Source: Sclerodactyla briareus (lineage: Eukaryota > Echinodermata > Holothuroidea > Dendrochirotida > Sclerodactylidae). From it: a stretch of DNA of 64,000 nucleotides. A program made the translations under genes and the position numbers. Shown here piece by piece: positions 40,326-52,227 of this stretch; position 1 is the stretch's first letter, and each line of letters begins with the position of its first letter. The notes beneath the pieces were generated by a model, which did no database searches, was not told the DNA's origin, and worked only from the letters and a program-made list of their open reading frames with translations. The stretch is from NCBI GenBank assembly GCA_026419785.1, contig JAODTK010002076.1, positions 186,001 through 250,000 of the forward strand, written 5' to 3'.

Positions 40326-40466
40326 ATGGCGGACTCCGGCAGTGATGACGACATCGCAGTTGTAACCCTCGGGGGGGTTGTCCCAGGCGCAACGGGGGGT
40401 CGTGGGTCCACGAAATCAACCAGAAAAAAGGACCCTCTCAGACTAACACAGACAATCAGTCAGTGA
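40326..40466 (+). CDS. Candidate first coding exon, product unknown
   Basis: The ATG lies in AAATGGCGG context, a YY1-like start-site motif common in animal housekeeping promoters, within CpG-rich DNA. It opens a 46-codon frame beginning MADSGSDDDIAVV, then a Gly/Ser stretch and a basic STRKKDPLRLTQ segment before TGA at 40464-40466. An acidic N-terminus followed by a basic patch looks protein-like. A donor such as TCA|GTGAAC near 40463 could end the exon before the stop. I do not recognise the protein and found no downstream exon with confidence. Confidence 0.35.
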   Translation: MADSGSDDDIAVVTLGGVVPGATGGRGSTKSTRKKDPLRLTQTISQ

Positions 40467-41559
40467 ACTGTACCCTAGACGGTTCTTCCCATCGTAGCGT
40501 CATTCCTAACCATACACTATTTCTTAGAGATTCCGCTGCCAAGAGGAGACCTCCCATTTTTGGTTAGAGGTTTGTCGCGTCCCGGAAATTTGCTTGAACA
40601 AACTGTCCTGGACAATGTGTGCATTTACGGGCCAGCTGATTAAGAAAAATCGAGAAAATCAGTCCATTGGCAAAAATGTTGTCTTTTTCATTTTTGTTTC
40701 CGTTTAAAAAGTTGTCACAATTTTCAAAATTGTTTTTTTTTTTTTTTTTCCCCACGCTACCGCCTTATATAATGCCAAACACTGGCGAAGTCATTCTGTT
40801 ATAAACAATCAGAGAGAAGTAAACTAAACTCGAGCCATTGTGTTATGTGCATGCCAGTTGATTCCAGCATTGGTGGGCGCAACATGAATCGTGACCCAAA
40901 CCGAGTTCTCCTTGTGGCTTTCCATATGTTCACCGCACTTATGATGAATGGTTAAAATGGAAAAAAGTATATTTGGCCGATACGTTCAGAAAACCAGCGC
41001 GTGAGCGCGAATCTTTTTCCCATTTTAGCCTCCTCAATATAAAATTTAGGTAATCTGGTGAGAAATATGTGGTTTGCCTTTGTGTTATGGGCCGTACTTA
41101 CTTTCCTTGCTACCATCATTTCATTTAATAATTTCAGGAGATGCGTGTCTGGATCTTGGGGGAGATGACTCACATAGGCCCCCCCCAATATCAAAAATTG
41201 GGGGTGTATACCCCGACCCCCCCCCCCCCTACCACCGTTGCCTTCATGTGAGATAGGATATTATGAATATCTAATTGAATATTCCTGATATGCTACCACC
41301 CCCCTCTACCACACTCCTTTCCTTCCCTTCCCCAGCAGCCCTACACTACTCCTCAATCTCATCTCACCCCCACGGAAGCATCCAGTTCACTTTCATGTAG
41401 CCCTTTCAAATTAGTTTCACTACGGGGTCCCAAGTGACACTGCACCTGGAACAAGCAACATATACTTGCAGTAAAGAGCAATGAGAATAGTGTACCCCTT
41501 TCTCCCCCAGCCTAGCCGATGGGCTTTCTTCTGTGCTCAATTTTTTTCTCAGAACTTAG

Positions 41560-41842
41560 CATGAAAACATGGCGAGCTCCAAACTTGACGGATCGATCCG
41601 TCGTCAATTCTGCTATTCTGACGTACATGGACTTGGGAGCAATCCGGATGGTTGCGTACGCCTGCGTCAACTTTCTGACGTATTGTGAACGTGGACGGAA
41701 CGGACGCCTCAGTGTGGGACAGCGCTTTATTACGTGGCGAAGTGATCGGAATTTCGTGACGGAACGGATCGTATCCAGTGTGGACAGGCGTTTGGTGGAA
41801 CGCTACGAGTCAACCAGTGTTTGGCGCTATCCGCTTAGATAG
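41560..41842 (+). other. CpG-dense segment with 107-codon frame
   Basis: This stretch has many CpG dinucleotides, contains the perfect palindrome GACGGATCGATCCGTC (41587-41602) and lies in the long plus-strand frame 41519-41842. The frame has no recognised family or splice context. It may be part of a CpG-rich regulatory region or a young repeat not yet depleted of CpG. Confidence 0.4.
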
Positions 41843-42329
41843 TCAATTGAAGTCCACTTCGCCCCCCCCCCCCCCCCTTTTTTGCAAACGAGAAGAGAAC
41901 GGATCAGAAACGAGGGAAGAGAGGGGAAGAGAGAGAGGAGGAGAGAGGGGAGAGAGAGAGAGGGGGGGGGGGGGAGTCCACCTCCATACAATGCAGTAAC
42001 ACTTTTATTTTCTGCACAATGATCCCCCACAACAAGGGAGGCAATGGTGGCAATATTTACTTCTTGATCTATCTAGTTCCATTGTTCCCTGTGTCGATTT
42101 TTTCTGATTCTATTACATCCCCCACTGTCTCATGGAGCTCAGCGGGAGGCACTTGGCAGCATTGACCTGCCGCTTTTTTTCAATCACCGGCCACCTGCTG
42201 GTAAGAAACCGCCTGGTCCTGATTTCTCATTGAGGTACCTGCAGCTCAGGCGATTCCTTGACTGATTTTTTGTGACGTATGACCAGACACAAGAAAATGG
42301 ATAATAACTAGGTTAATTCCATTATGGAC

Positions 42330-42520
42330 CACAACTTTGGGAGTTACTGACTTTGACCTCTAGAAGTCTGGTGACCTAAGATACGTTTGACCTGACCGGG
42401 CCCAACAACATATGGTTCATGTACTACTCATTGGGAACACCCATACCAAGTATTAGCTTTGATCAATCCAAATGGGGTCGAGTTATTGTGTTTACAAGCC
42501 AGGCATCACACACATACATA
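42330..42520 (+). repeat. ~280-bp family, single partial unit
   Basis: This partial unit reads GACCTGACC..., TTCATGTACTACTCATTGGG, ACCAAGTATTAGCTTTGATC, GGGGTCGAGTTATTGTGTTT and then CA-rich sequence. It is the same family as 32470-33540. Confidence 0.75.
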
Positions 42521-43005
42521 CACAATACACAGGAACTCATAGCTTCCTTACTTTCGTCAAGTCGACTCAGGAATAACTAGAGAACCAATGGTTTCATAGC
42601 TCAAACCGGACCATTTTTTCAATATGTAGTGAACTTGGTATGATGTGTGTATTAGTATTGTACCTGGATTTCGGTTATGCTGACCTCGATGACACTGAGC
42701 AGCACTCATGAAGATACACTTCCTTTGATAGATAGGAGTACATGTTTTCACACAATGGCCCATTAGGCGCCCTCAATTAACACCTTCACCTTGACCTTTG
42801 GGTGGTCCGAATGTCACCCAGCAGTCAATGATATTATGTCCAACTCGGGCAATGTCCATCAAAGAAGCCTAGCATTTGAGGGCCACAAACATGCGAATTG
42901 CATATTATTCTACTATTTGTGAACAAAATTGCTAGTACCCCCCTTTTTCTGGCCTTCCACCTACCATTCCTGTGGACTAGCATTATTATATTGTTACCTT
43001 ATCGG

Positions 43006-44132
43006 ACCGCCCGATGTCTGAAGGCCTTTTATTTCATGAGGCTTTTGTTTCATAAGGCCCTATTCATAACGTGCAACTTTTCGGAAAAAAGGTCCGTTAA
43101 CCATAATTACCAAAAAGGTCCGATATTCATAATCAAAAAACAGGTTCTTTGCTCATAAGGTCCGATATTCATAATGACCAAAAGGCCCGTTTTTCATATT
43201 ATCAAAAGGGTCTGTTCTTCATACAGAGCAGAAGGTCGATATTCATAATAGTAAAAAGGTCCGTTATTCATAATGGCGAGAAGGTTCCGTAATTCATAAA
43301 AGCGAAAGGGGACCGTTTTCATAATAGCAAAAGAGGTCCGTTATTCATAATCGCAGAAAAGGCCCCGTTATTCTGATAGTGAAAAGGGTCTGTTATTCAT
43401 AATACAAAAGAGGTCCCGTTATTCATAATCGCGAAAGGTCCTTATTCAATAATGTGGTTTCCTTTCAAGATATACTTGCCAACAGATGATTCTATCCTAT
43501 GCATGTCCCGCAAAGGATGCAAACATTAAACTGGCAACCTTTGGTCCAGTTGCGATCTCTGACAACCACGACCGGTGGTTTTGTGTTTCCCATTATGAAT
43601 ACCGGACCTTTTTTCCTATTATGAATATCGACCCCTTTTCCCTATTATGAATAACGTACCTCTTTTCCTATTATGAACATCGGATCTTTTCCTTCATTAG
43701 AATATCGACTCTTCCTCCTCTCATTATGAATACGAGCCTTTTTTCCTATTATGATAAACGGACCCTTTTCACTATTATGATAACGGACCGTTTTTGCTAT
43801 TATGAATAACGGACCTTTTTTTTCATTATGAAATATCGGACCTTTTTCCTATGAATAACGGACCTTTTTCCTATTATGAATAACGGACCCTTTTTCCTGT
43901 TCTGAATAATGGAACCTTTTTCACTATAATAATTATCGGAACAAAAAAAAAACAAAAACCGGTTTTATACTCTCTGACTCATCGGACCTCATTTGTGATT
44001 ATAATATTCGGACCTTATAATAAAGACCTTTTCGGCCAATATGAATAACGGGCCCTTAGAACAAAAGGCCTTATGAATAAAGGCCTGATGACAAACGGAC
44101 CGTAGAATAAAAAACTTATGACATCGGGCTGT
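43006..44132. mobile_element. Foldback element with arms of tandem 25-bp units
   Basis: The left arm (43006-43450) is a head-to-tail array of units close to GGTCCGTTATTCATAATNGC plus an A-run. The right arm (about 43585-44132) is the same array in reverse complement (ATTATGAATAACGGACC plus T-runs). Outermost ends are GCCCGATGTC (43009-43018) and GACATCGGGC (44120-44129). A roughly 130-bp unique spacer separates the arms. This is the architecture of foldback-type DNA elements. It sits inside a diverged repeat unit whose halves resume on both sides. Confidence 0.8.
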
Positions 44133-44140
44133 CACCCCCT

Positions 44141-44640
44141 TATCATGGCAATCTGACCGAATCTGCAGGAGAAGTATCGTTTTGCAGTTTCCACATCATG
44201 ACCCATTGTGGCCGCCCTTTAAATGCCATTTGACCTTGACATTGAGTTGGTCAAAATGATGACCCCTGGGTCACTAAACATTGTGACAACTGTGGTCAAG
44301 ATACATCGAAGCAGAGTATTCAAGGGTCCAAATACGTGCAATGTGCATCGGCTATTATTGTACACTTTGACCAAAATTGCCTACTATCCCCCTTTACTGA
44401 CCTTTCACTCAAATTCCTGTACAGCCAAATACACAATCAATGGTTTACACTTAGCATGATCATGGCAATCCGCCACCTAACTGCAGAAGCAGCGTTTTTC
44501 ATTTCACAGTTTTCCCACATCATGACCCATTGTGCCCCGTTACTGCCATTAGACCATCATTCAGTAATCATTGTGACCAAGTTTGTTCAAGATCGATCGA
44601 AGCACGAACATTTGGTGGCCAAACAGCATAGGTAAATACA
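44141..44640 (+). repeat. ~310-bp repeat units flanking the foldback element
   Basis: Sequence from 44141 (TATCATGGCAATCTGACC, ...CACATCATGACCCATTGTG, ...TGACCTTGACATTGAG) recurs from about 44457 (GATCATGGCAATCCGCCACC, ...CACATCATGACCCATTGTG). The block near 44350-44420 (ACCAAAATTGCC...CCCCCTTTACTGACCTTTCA) has a counterpart left of the foldback element at 42915-42975. Confidence 0.7.
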
Positions 44641-46194
44641 TCTAGATGATAATAGAATGACAATGCTGGGCATCACAATAGCTCCACCCGCAAGCTGGTT
44701 GAGCTAAAAATGAAAAATTCATTGAAAATTGCACAAAGGCAACCATCATGTGGTTTTAATCGCTTATGGGTACAACAAAACAAACTATATGACTTTCATG
44801 TTTAGATGTCACAATTAAATGATAAATACAAGAATAGCAGTTAATTTCATTATCCATGGGTTTTATTAGGTATTATGATCACTGCTTCTTATTACATGCA
44901 CGTGGCAGAGACAGAGACATATTGAGGGTTGCATTTGAAACATTGTAAAATGAGTAGCATATAACAAATATACTTTAAACTCCATAAATAAACAACAACA
45001 CATTCGACTGAATGTATAGATGTCACAATTCTAATAAATATAAAGAATGTCAGTTAATTATGCAGTGTGAGCAGTTTGCTCGCATGCTTCTTACTCGTAT
45101 GTTACTTGACAGATAAAGGACATCTTGTGGGTGCTTTGAACAATTGTTCAAAAGGAGTACCGTATCATGTAACAAATTTCTCAAAACTAGCACAGATAAA
45201 AAAAAAAAAGAGCATGTCCTACTACCCTGGCCTATTCGTTAGTCGAGTGTTTTTAATTTACCGGTATATGTCGGTAAATAAATTTAATCTTGATTCATAG
45301 CATCCTGGGGGTGGGGGCACATATAGGAGACTATAGACCACTCACACTAAATGCGTAACGTTCACCTAGCACTTTAGAAGCGACGGGCAATAGTCCCATT
45401 CCAAACGAAAGAAAGGTTCTATTGTACTTTTCCAAGTTATTATTTGGTATGTTACGGGGGTTCCAAACGTTTGATTATGATATTATTGCCCTCCACCCCC
45501 ATCCCCACCCTCACCAAAAAAAAAAGAAAACTCCCCCTTTTTTTTCTTCCGACTTCCACCGCGTCCCCAAAAATTTTGACCAAAAACAAAATTCACCCTC
45601 ACATAATCATCCCCCTCCCCATTGTCCGTCTACGAACTTCAGCCCCCCCCTCCCACACTTCTGGCGATGGATTGACGTCGGTGCTGCTTGCTTATATGCT
45701 AATCTTGCTTGGCCTGGGACGGGTACGTGACGAGGCTCATACTATGGTAGGCATACAGGTGTTTCCCATGATGAATAACTGCCATTAAAAATATGCATGA
45801 ATTGTATTCCTATTGTTTACTAGTCAGGTTCATTTGAGGTCACAAAAGGTCAGTGACTCAAAATGTGTAAACACTATCAATCCAAAATGCTTAGTCCGAT
45901 GAGTTTTAATCGGTAGTCACTTATTGGAAATAGGCGTAATTAAAATACCCAATGTTTTGTATTGATACGAATCAGGGGTCATCATGTTTGGTTAAAAAAT
46001 TTGATATTGAAGGAAAAACCAGAAGCCAAAGGCTTAGTGATTTTTGAACCTTTCTGAAAACTCTATAGCCAGACACAGGACAGATTGAGTTGTACAGTCT
46101 CTTTATGGGAAACATAACCTCTGTCAAATTTCCCCCATTTTTCCAACCAACCAATAGGGTTTCCATACTCTTGATAAGATAGCTATTTCGAGGA
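44641..46194. other. Spacer between repeat arrays
   Basis: AT-rich DNA with poly-A and poly-C tracts (45200, 45515-45540, 45640). Overlapping frames of 102 and 114 codons at 45422-45788 are Pro/Lys-rich because of these tracts. I see no gene. Confidence 0.5.
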
Positions 46195-46399
46195 TTCAGA
46201 CTTTGATCCCACTGGTGAACCCAAAACCGTAGGGTTCATGAACTCATCACCAGGAACACAACCAAGTGTGAGCTTCATTCATCAGGTGGGGTCGGTTATC
46301 CATGTTTTCCCAGCAATAACTGGCCAAAAATTGACTTTTCCACAACTTTCATATTTTCGACCAAAATTCACTCCTGACCTATACCAAAAACTAGAGCAC

Positions 46400-47930
46400 C
46401 AATGGTGCTGTAGCTCAAACTGCACAAATGTACCGAGATGAATGTACCTAATGGATAAAGTTCAAGATTTTGTTTCAAACTATGGCCAAGTTGTGCCCTG
46501 TTTATGACTGTTGACCACATCTTCATGTGGCCCAAAGATTTCTAGCAGTCATAAATGTTCGACTATGGGCCGCATGCCACACAGTGACACTGGACCATGG
46601 GTCCTAAATCCCGGGCCCACCCCGAAGGTACAGCTATTTAGACCTCATTGTAACTGAACATCAGCACTGTTAAACAAAGTTGTAGGACGGAGATACATGA
46701 TGTTGCAGTATTTCATATATTGGGCCCTTGGGCTCAAAATTCCCAAACACCTCCAATGGCCTCTACCAAGCGGGGGGACTGTTACATGCTAATTGGAAGA
46801 TTGAGTCAATCGAAGCTTGTGGAAGGTGCATTTCAAGTACCATTGTGTGAAAATTCCATAAATGGGCCCACATGCCCACATAGGCCTGGACCAAAATTCC
46901 TGAACCCCCAAAGGTACGGCTGTTTATAGATCCCTATGACTTAATGCCAGCACTGTGCACGAAATTCGTAAGAGGAGAATCAATTTGCGTAATTCCACAT
47001 GGGGACCCTAGGGCTCCCACTGGGCCTTGGGACCTAAATTCCTGAACAACCAGACAGTATGGCAGTTAGACCACTATTATGACTAAACATGAGCACTGTG
47101 CACAACATTTGCAGGAGAGACCAGATTTTGCAGTATTTCATATGATTGGCCCTAGGGCCAACTGAGCCTGGAGCCCAAAATCCCCGAACACCCTCCAATG
47201 GCCCTCTAACCAAAGACCATTACTTGTAACTCTGAAGATCATCATTTCAATCTTGTTGTAGGATATGCGTTCAGTATATCCATTGTGTGAAATTTCATAA
47301 AATGGGCCCACGAGCCAAGTTGGACCTTGACCAAAAAATCCTTGAACCCCCAGATTACGGCTGTCGACCATCATTATACTGAATGTCCAGCACTGTGCAC
47401 TGCATTCGTCAGAGGAGGCAGTTTTGGTGGAATCCACATGAATGGGCCCCAGGGCCCACACGGGCCCTTGGGACCTAATTCCCCTGGGCACCCTTAGGCA
47501 CAGCTCGTAGACCACGCATTATCACTGAACATCAGCAAAATTGTGCCAACAACTTTGGTAGGCGATACAAATTTTGCGGTATTTCACATAATATAATGGA
47601 ACCCTAGAACCAAACTGGGCCGTGAGCCCAAACTTCCGAACACCCATATGGCCCTTCACCCAAGGACCATTACTTGTAAATTGGAAGAAATCAATTGAAA
47701 TGGTGGAGGATATGCATTTCGAGTACATATTTGTGTGAAATTTCATAAAATGGGCCTTCGGGCCCAGGTGGGACCGTGGACCGAAAATTCTGAACTCTCG
47801 AGGTCACGGCTGCTAGAACCATGATTATGACCGAACATCATCTCTGTGCACCAAAATTTGTAGCAGAGATACATTTTTAAATTTTACACATAATTGCCTA
47901 TACTGGGGGCCCCTTTTTGACCTTGACCTT
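46400..47930 (+). repeat. Higher-order repeat of ~445 bp built from ~147-bp subunits
   Basis: The phrase GAACACC..CCAATGGCC recurs near 46745, 47186 and 47637, spacing 441 and 451 bp. Within each period, GG(T/C)(A/T)CGGCTGTTAGACCAT-like subunits occur in pairs about 145 bp apart and then about 295 bp to the next pair, with a third subunit type (ACCATTACTTGTAA.TTGGAAGA) between. GGGCCC-type palindromes punctuate the subunits. Long frames such as 47138-47515 are repeat-driven. Confidence 0.75.
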
Positions 47931-48099
47931 CCAAAATAAACATGTCCCATGGGTCAATAAACATTGTGTCCCAAGTTTGATCAACATCCGCCACTGAGAC
48001 TGTTCGGGGTCCAAAAGGCAATTGTTAACACACTGGGATAGATAGATAGAGAGTTACATGCAGATTCCAAAAGCTTAACCAGCATAGCTGGTTTGAGCT

Positions 48100-49180
48100 A
48101 ACAATTTTTAAGGGGGGGGCTCTCTGTACTCTCCATGAGAAAGCTCACACCAAATTTCCATCCCGATCAACCACCATTCTGATTTAATCGTGTCCAAGGT
48201 TTTCAATAACTTTACCTCTGGTGACCCTCAATGACCTCTGACTTGACCCCAAACAATTGGGTTCATGTACTCTCATGGGGAACACACTGCAAGTTGAACT
48301 TCACCATCCAGGTGGGGTCGAGTTAGTCATGTTCACAAGTCAAATTGGCCAATTAATTGACTTTTCACCATTTTCTATCTTCGACTAAATTCACCCCTGA
48401 CCTATACAAACCAATAGGGTTCCTGTACTCTCCAAAAAAAGTTACACTCCAATTTCAACTCGATCAAACCACCCATTCTGATTCATCGTGTTCACAAGGT
48501 TTTTCTGACTCTACCTTCTGGTGACCTCAATGACCTCTGACCTGACCCCAAACAAATAGGGTTTCAGTACTCATCATGGGAAGAACACTCACCAAGCATG
48601 ACTTATCCATCCAGGTGAGGTCGTGTTATCGGTTCACAAGCCAGCGTCACATACACACAAACTGTCCATTGACTTCATAGATTCCTCTGGCCTTCTCCAA
48701 GGATCAAAAAGTGGGTTCGCCGACCTGACCTGACCTCAAAACAAAGGTTCATGAACTCATCATGGGGAACACACATACCAATATGAGCTTCATCCATCCA
48801 TGTGGGGCCGAGTTATCGTGTTCACATCCAATGGCCAATTTTTGCACTTTTCACAAATTTTATATTTTTGACCAAAATTCACTCCCCCCGAACCATACTC
48901 AATAGGTTCCTGTACTCCTCAGAGAAAGCTACACAAATCTCAAATTTGACACCCGATCAGACCAACCATCTGGACTTATCGTGTCACAAGGTTTTCAGAC
49001 TTTAACCTCTGACCTGACCCAAAACAATAGGGTCTGTACTCATCCTGGGGAACACACATACCAAGTAAGAGCTTCATCCATCCAGTTTGGGGTCCGATTA
49101 TCGTGTTCCCAAGCCAGCCTCACATCCAACCACTGTCATACTTCCTATATTCCTCTGAACTTCGTCAAGGAATCAAAAAG
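48100..49180 (+). repeat. ~280-bp tandem repeat block B
   Basis: Three to four diverged units of the 32470-33540 family start near 48230, 48530, 48730 and 49005 at TGACCTCTGACCTGACCCC or shortened forms. They share TCATCATGGG.ACACAC.., CATCCA(G/T)GTGGGG and CGAGTTATCGTGTTCACAAG. A partial unit also lies at 46195-46400. Confidence 0.8.
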
Positions 49181-49744
49181 TGGGTTCCCGGGCCGACCGC
49201 TAGTCTCTGCCCTTTTTCGCGATTAGTGGTCTTTTTCATTTCGCAGTTAATATATTTCCACCAACCTGATCTTATAGAGGTCGAAAGATCAAATTGCTAG
49301 TTAGCGATATTAACGCAAATCCAAAACAATTAGAGGTGGATTAGTTCGCCAGCCCCTAATTGTGCCTCCTATAAAATGGCACTATCAGTGACCATTTTCA
49401 AATTTACAAGGACTGATTGTTGACATTGCTCTCGTGTACTGGGCATATCACGTCTTATGGCAGGAATACACAATATCCTGACATCACCATGGACAGTATG
49501 GTGTAAACAACACCATTGGGCTGTCATCACCACGGTGGCTGGACAGAATGCCGTTACCAAGTGGAATAGTTGAATCAAGCCACCTCTTAAATGACCCAAT
49601 AAGATCCATATTTCAAAATCACAGAAACTGCAAATAGGAGAGCAGTTGTTAAATGTTTTTCTCAAGGCCCATGAGGACACGGTTAACGTAGTTATTCATG
49701 GGCCAATGCCCATTGATCCCTCATATCAGAACATCAGCCTCACA

Positions 49745-50060
49745 GGCCAGCTCCCCTCCCAGGCCAGACCCCTTCCAGGCTAGATTCCTTCCAGACTGGA
49801 TACCTCTAGACTGATCCCTCCCAGGCCAGAGATCTTCCAGGCTGGATCCCTCCCAGGCTGGATCCCTCCCAGGCCAGATATCTTCCAGGCTGGATTCCTC
49901 CCAGACTTGATCCATCCCAGGCCAGAGATGCTCCAGGCTGATCCATCCCAGGCCCGGAGATCTTCCAGCTGGATCCATCCCAGCCATAGATCTTCACAGG
50001 CTGGATCCCTCCCAGCCAAGCTCTTCAGGCTGGATTTCCTCCCAGCCAGATTTCTCCATC
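49745..50060. repeat. GC-rich minisatellite, ~32-bp unit
   Basis: About ten copies of a unit close to CCAGGCTGGATCCCTCCC followed by AGGCCAGATATCTT are seen, with half-units. Because the unit lacks stops, long minus-strand frames (49721-50019) rich in Trp, Gly and Asp appear; they are a by-product. Confidence 0.85.
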
Positions 50061-50655
50061 ATGGGCCCTACTTTCCTCCATGCCTGGTCTTGGCAAACTC
50101 TAGCTTCAGATATTTATGCCTTCATTTCTAACACTGCAGATTGTTAGCATCCTCCAGTTTTTTTTTGTGCCAAGCAGAGCACCACAACACCTCACAAGCG
50201 CAGGACAAGGATGAATTAAACTGAGAGACGAAGGTGAATTTGAATGCCCACAGCAGGCCAACCTCAGGAAATCCATGTGGTGGTTGTGTTACCCGGTCAC
50301 ATATTTGAGTTTTTGCATGGGCCAGATGCATTGATTGACGCCTTTGTTGAGGAAAGTAGAACTCACTTCACTGGGACCACTATGGTAGCAATGTATCTCA
50401 CCATGGATAGATAATGAGTGACATTAAAGAGAGCACCATACTTTGTTTATTTGCTTTTATTTTAAACCGAAGCTCGTGAACATGCAACAAGTTATTAATA
50501 CCACACAAGCCCAATAAATGTATACACCCCCACAGTGGCTCAAATATCTGCCAAAAAAGGCAAGCAGGTATTTCTGTTCTGTTTCTTGCTCACAGTAACA
50601 ACTGATGCCCATTTTAAGCTTCTGCCAACTCCTACTTAACTGAAGCAATGCTCCG

Positions 50656-51315
50656 TTCCATTTACCTCGTGAACAGGTGTAACACGACTTCACACCGTTA
50701 CATTTGTACACAAGTCGTGATCATTAGTGGTGAAGTGGGAATTCCGATAGCAAGCAACTCGACTTCACGACCATCCAATATATGGCGGACATTCGACCAA
50801 CTTAGTGAAAAGTCGAAGTCGAATAGAAAATTAAATAAATATAAAAAATTTATTTTAAAATAAAAAACAAAACCCCTCCTGTACACATGAATGTATTCAG
50901 GTCAATATTCCTCGAAATTGAGAACATTTAGAAATAATCCCTGCAGTTAGCGGCGAAGCAATTCCAAATAGCGAAATTCGAACCAAAAGGCTTTTCCCGA
51001 CGTCGGCGATCGAGTGCTTTTCGCGAAACCAAACCAGTGTAGTAACTTAACTTTCGATTTTGAAAGTTGCTGTACATGCTCAAATTCCAATAAACCACTC
51101 CAATTCACGTCGATATTGATTAATTTCTAGGACTAATGAAACCTAGTAATTAGATCTGTCTTCATTCCACTATTGTAACAATACGGGGTGTTTTTCATTT
51201 CGCTGCATGTAGGAGGCCGCCATCTTGTATTCGTCCCATTTTCACGACTAGTTTTACTGGAACGCAATTCACGCGTGGGAAAGTCGTGATCACGAAATTC
51301 ACGAGGTAAATGGAA
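50656..51315. repeat. 18-bp perfect inverted repeat pair 660 bp apart
   Basis: TTCCATTTACCTCGTGAA at 50656-50673 recurs as its exact complement at 51298-51315, with further CACGACTT/AAGTCGTG matches just inside. It may be a TIR element or a locally mirrored regulatory region; no target duplication is evident. Confidence 0.6.
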
Positions 51316-52112
51316 GGCAGCACAAATTGAAATGGAGCGGTAAAATCACATCTCCAACGAGTTCAATTGCTCCTTTTTTTTTTTTTCCTGTTCCAACCAA
51401 GTCTGCAGTGACTCAGTAAAAATGCCAAATCGATTATGATCTCTATAATCAAATGGTCCTAATTGATATGCACTTGGGAACCCGTGCGCTTCACATTGGT
51501 GAAGCACTTCCACGATACCATATGGAGGTTGTTACATACATTCCCACAGTATGGACTGACCGACCGTCACTGTAGCTTACAACTCCTGTAACCAGATAAC
51601 CTCTCAGACTGGGCGGGTCAAGAATCGCTTTTCAATGTCCCCCCCCGACCATAGGGGTTTGACCCGAAGGTGAGGCACAAATCCTCCACACCCCACAGAT
51701 CCATTGATTTTGTTCCATAGTTTTAGGCTCCCCATTGCTTCCACATGCCAATATAGAGCAGCCAACCTGATACAAGGTACACGAGGTCATTCCTGGGCAT
51801 CCTTAGTCCGAACCATCCTATCAAGTATGTATGGTGTAGCGTTGAACAAACAGCATCAACCCGTGTGAACGACAATTATAGGTATATGTCACAGTTTTAA
51901 GTTGAGCATATATAACAAAATAAATTGCAGGTCAAGTTTTTATTTTTTAATACCAGGATTCAGAGTCGTGTGAAAAAAAAGCTTGTTTATATGCAGACAG
52001 CCAGGAGGATGCAAGTTTTGAGCTATCCTCTGTAACAGTGGGTCAGTGTGTCCTCCTGACCCCGAATGGTTTCCTGTGTTTCTGTTCAGCTTTCATTCTC
52101 AACGTTTCTTAG

Positions 52113-52227
52113 AATGGATAGGCTGTCTGGAAGTGTAGACTCAACTGCTGTGAGCTATCCCTATGGTAACCAACCATTCTCAAACCTGCTATCTACACTA
52201 CACAGACGCTATACCCTACATACACGT
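52113..52227 (+). CDS. Candidate internal exon on the plus strand, product unknown
   Basis: A pyrimidine-rich acceptor (ending tttcttag at 52112) and a strong donor (CGT|GTGAGT at 52228) bound 115 bp that is fully open in one frame: MDRLSGSVDSTAV, then SYPYGNQPFSNLL and STLHRRYTLHTR. The residue mix and tyrosine/proline pattern look protein-like. No neighbouring exon could be paired with it, and it would be transcribed towards the eIF5 3' end. Not recognised. Confidence 0.3.

Noticed and set aside
45422-45788. Pro/Lys-rich overlapping frames
   Set aside because: They are produced by poly-A and poly-C tracts in two frames.
47138-47515. 125-codon minus-strand frame
   Set aside because: It lies wholly within the 445-bp higher-order repeat and is not kept open in sibling units.
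49721-50019. Three overlapping minus-strand frames rich in Trp/Gly/Asp
   Set aside because: They are the stop-free translation of a 32-bp minisatellite in three frames.
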